Shown in pieces: positions 6,201-6,300 of a stretch of DNA of 6,300 nucleotides. The translations under genes and the position numbers were made by a program. Each line of letters begins with the position of its first letter. The stretch's first letter is position 1. Origin of the DNA: Methanobrevibacter ruminantium (GTDB taxonomy: Archaea; Methanobacteriota; Methanobacteria; Methanobacteriales; Methanobacteriaceae); contig NZ_JAEDCO010000059.1 of assembly GCF_016294135.1 (NCBI RefSeq), forward strand, positions 1 through 6,300. The letters run 5' to 3'. The notes below the pieces were generated by a model, which saw only the letters and a list, made by a program, of their open reading frames with translations, made no database searches and had not been told where the DNA came from.

Positions 6201-6289
6201 TCACTGACATCAGTTGCAGAAACACTTGCTATAGAAATTATGAACAAGCTTATAAGCACTGCAAATAACGTCTTGCTTTTTAGCGAAAT
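3188..6289 (-). CDS. secreted adhesin-like protein: Ig-like repeats, pseudomurein-binding repeats, transglutaminase-like domain
   Basis: Counting from an ATT at 6287-6289 the product has 1033 residues. Residues 1-25 form a signal peptide (Lys4, Lys6, then a hydrophobic core ending SVSA before TDVSD). Residues 26-162 are Ser/Asp/Gly-rich with three Cys. Six Ig-like repeats of about 90 residues follow (about 163-700), each with an ITLKD-type strand, TFNGK, a TTNSKG turn and YKYAG. Two pseudomurein-binding repeats lie at about 702-755 and 780-845 (SYVEKYGKVP, ANSNSRIPNYI). The C-terminal 150 residues are a transglutaminase/cysteine-protease-like domain: NCCDQAN with likely nucleophile Cys952, GHVW His988 and ADAT Asp1003. 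Pseudomurein endoisopeptidases combine a comparable triad with the same binding repeats. It is probably exported, wall-bound and enzymatic; substrate unknown. No LPXTG or C-terminal membrane anchor is seen. The conventional start would be GTG 6257-6259 (1023 residues), which removes the basic part of the signal peptide. The frame stays open to the window edge. Confidence 0.88.
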   Translation of the reverse strand: MSLKSKTLFAVLISLFIISIASVSATDVSDISDNQDSNILNDVDSGSGISTSDDFVENGTGSVGSSISSSSDSLSSSTGVDVSDYDGNSIDSIGSTGSDSNSCEISSKDGFSSTNELCSSTEGNAEANVSSDVLCSSEDGEKDSVSALASSASEKNSSVIESSSTSVARGDYYNVTLRDGNSGNPLAGKTITFTFNGNKYTKTTNSKGVASLLLNSSPGTYVILCSYAGDSNYGNYSNSQSIKIVKTPTALVNSGSSVVNGKAYYITLKDSYGNVLSGKTVSLTFNGKTYKKTTNSNGKVSLTISGTVAKTYKLTYKYAGDANYSSIAGSASIKIKMPTALSGSGSTIIKGNKYSVTLKDSSGKALSSKKVTFTFSGKNYTRTTNSKGVASLTIKAAAGKTYSFSYKYAGSSYYGSSSKTVSLFVKTPTQFVNSGSSIANGKTYYITLKDSDGNVLAGKTVKITYRGKTYTKTTDSKGKVGLKISSTIGYTYKISYKYAGNSKYGAISGSVNLKIKKGTSLTGSSSTTIIKGNKYSVTLKDSSGKALSSKKVTFTFSGKNYTRTTNSKGVASLTIKAAAGKTYSFSYKYAGSSYYAASSSGTIKLSVKIKSVISNSGSSLMNGSNYKIALKDSNGNPLSNKKIAFTFNGKSYTETTSSNGVASLSINVSTPKKYSLTYKFGGDNTYTSSSGSVSLNVKSESVFTVAQVVSASSTVKSYVEKYGKVPSTVSVNGVSLNISSFTYLMGKAVVSINSGKTSGVITLGNISSSYSNGGSTSIKGNLTKANYLSLANSLVSYANSNSRIPNYINTSLGLVSPKLYSFGLSKVLVFYSSNNRLPNTLSLLSNEVDGSGSSASSSSVTKKGNSSQYKTGLNEITNLTAAQLKSYLTASGNDAINSAIKSLASKLVSGKTTTWAKAEAIYNYVRDNISYSFYSNSKKAASGTLSSKSANCCDQANLIVALCRAANIPARFSHAQGCTFSSGLVTGHVWAQIYVDGIWYSADATSSRNSLGNIKNWNVKSFSSLKQYAHLSF
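4512..4710 (-). repeat. 199-bp perfect direct repeat, copy in Ig-like repeat 5
   Basis: These 199 bases are identical to 5055-5253, at an offset of 543 bases. They encode the core of the fifth Ig-like repeat of the adhesin. With one mismatch (C at 4511 against T at 5054) identity reaches out to 4505. Perfect identity including third codon positions points to recent duplication or gene conversion. Confidence 0.95.
5055..5253 (-). repeat. 199-bp perfect direct repeat, copy in Ig-like repeat 3
   Basis: This is the partner of 4512-4710 and encodes the core of the third Ig-like repeat. The stretch between the copies encodes the fourth repeat, which resembles repeat 2 in protein but not to this degree in DNA. 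Confidence 0.95.
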
Positions 6290-6293
6290 TGTT

Positions 6294-6300
6294 TCACCTC
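6294..6300 (-). promoter_or_regulatory. ribosome binding site of the adhesin-like gene
   Basis: The minus strand reads GAGGTGA, a seven-base match to the complement of the archaeal 16S 3' end. It lies 4 bases before ATT 6287-6289 but 34 bases before GTG 6257-6259. The spacing to the ATT agrees with those of the other two minus-strand genes, so it favours an AUU start. Confidence 0.65.

Overview
The window looks like the chromosome of a pseudomurein-walled methanogen of the order Methanobacteriales, most likely Methanobrevibacter. The evidence is the very AT-rich DNA with A/T-only intergenic tracts, GGTGA-type ribosome binding sites, a TTTAAATA archaeal TATA box, T-rich transcript ends, and a giant surface protein with pseudomurein-binding repeats, a domain found only where the wall is pseudomurein. 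The genus call is inference from these traits.

Layout. Positions 1-1008 (+) hold most of a LarE-type PP-loop sulfur transferase, cut by the left edge just before its ATP-binding motif. A short convergent gap with a stem-loop on the LarE stop codon follows. Then come three minus-strand genes. The first is a 172-residue protein of unknown function (1071-1589) with a clear TATA box. The second is a protein of four tandem CBS domains (1758-2594), probably a cytosolic nucleotide or SAM-type ligand sensor. The third is a roughly 1030-residue secreted adhesin-like protein (3188 to about 6289) that reads in from the right edge.

The adhesin-like protein has, in order, a signal peptide, a Ser/Asp-rich spacer, six Ig-like repeats, two pseudomurein-binding repeats and a C-terminal transglutaminase/cysteine-protease-like domain with a visible Cys-His-Asp set. 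It is probably exported, bound to the wall by the pseudomurein-binding repeats, and able to act on peptide or isopeptide bonds. Its Ig-like part contains a perfect 199-bp repeat, a sign of very recent internal recombination. Its ribosome binding site points to an AUU start rather than the downstream GUG.

The minus-strand genes do not look like one operon: gaps of 168 and 593 bases separate them, and T-rich terminators or a promoter lie in the gaps. The 593-base gap (2595-3187) holds the adhesin terminator hairpin, a small GC-richer island with a TATA-like box in front and U-tracts behind (possible small RNA), and an inverted repeat plus a duplicated Shine-Dalgarno motif upstream of the CBS gene. 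No phage, insertion sequence, CRISPR array, tRNA or rRNA is seen. The most notable observations are the 199-bp repeat, the AUU start and the possible small RNA; nothing here amounts to a clearly new multi-gene system.
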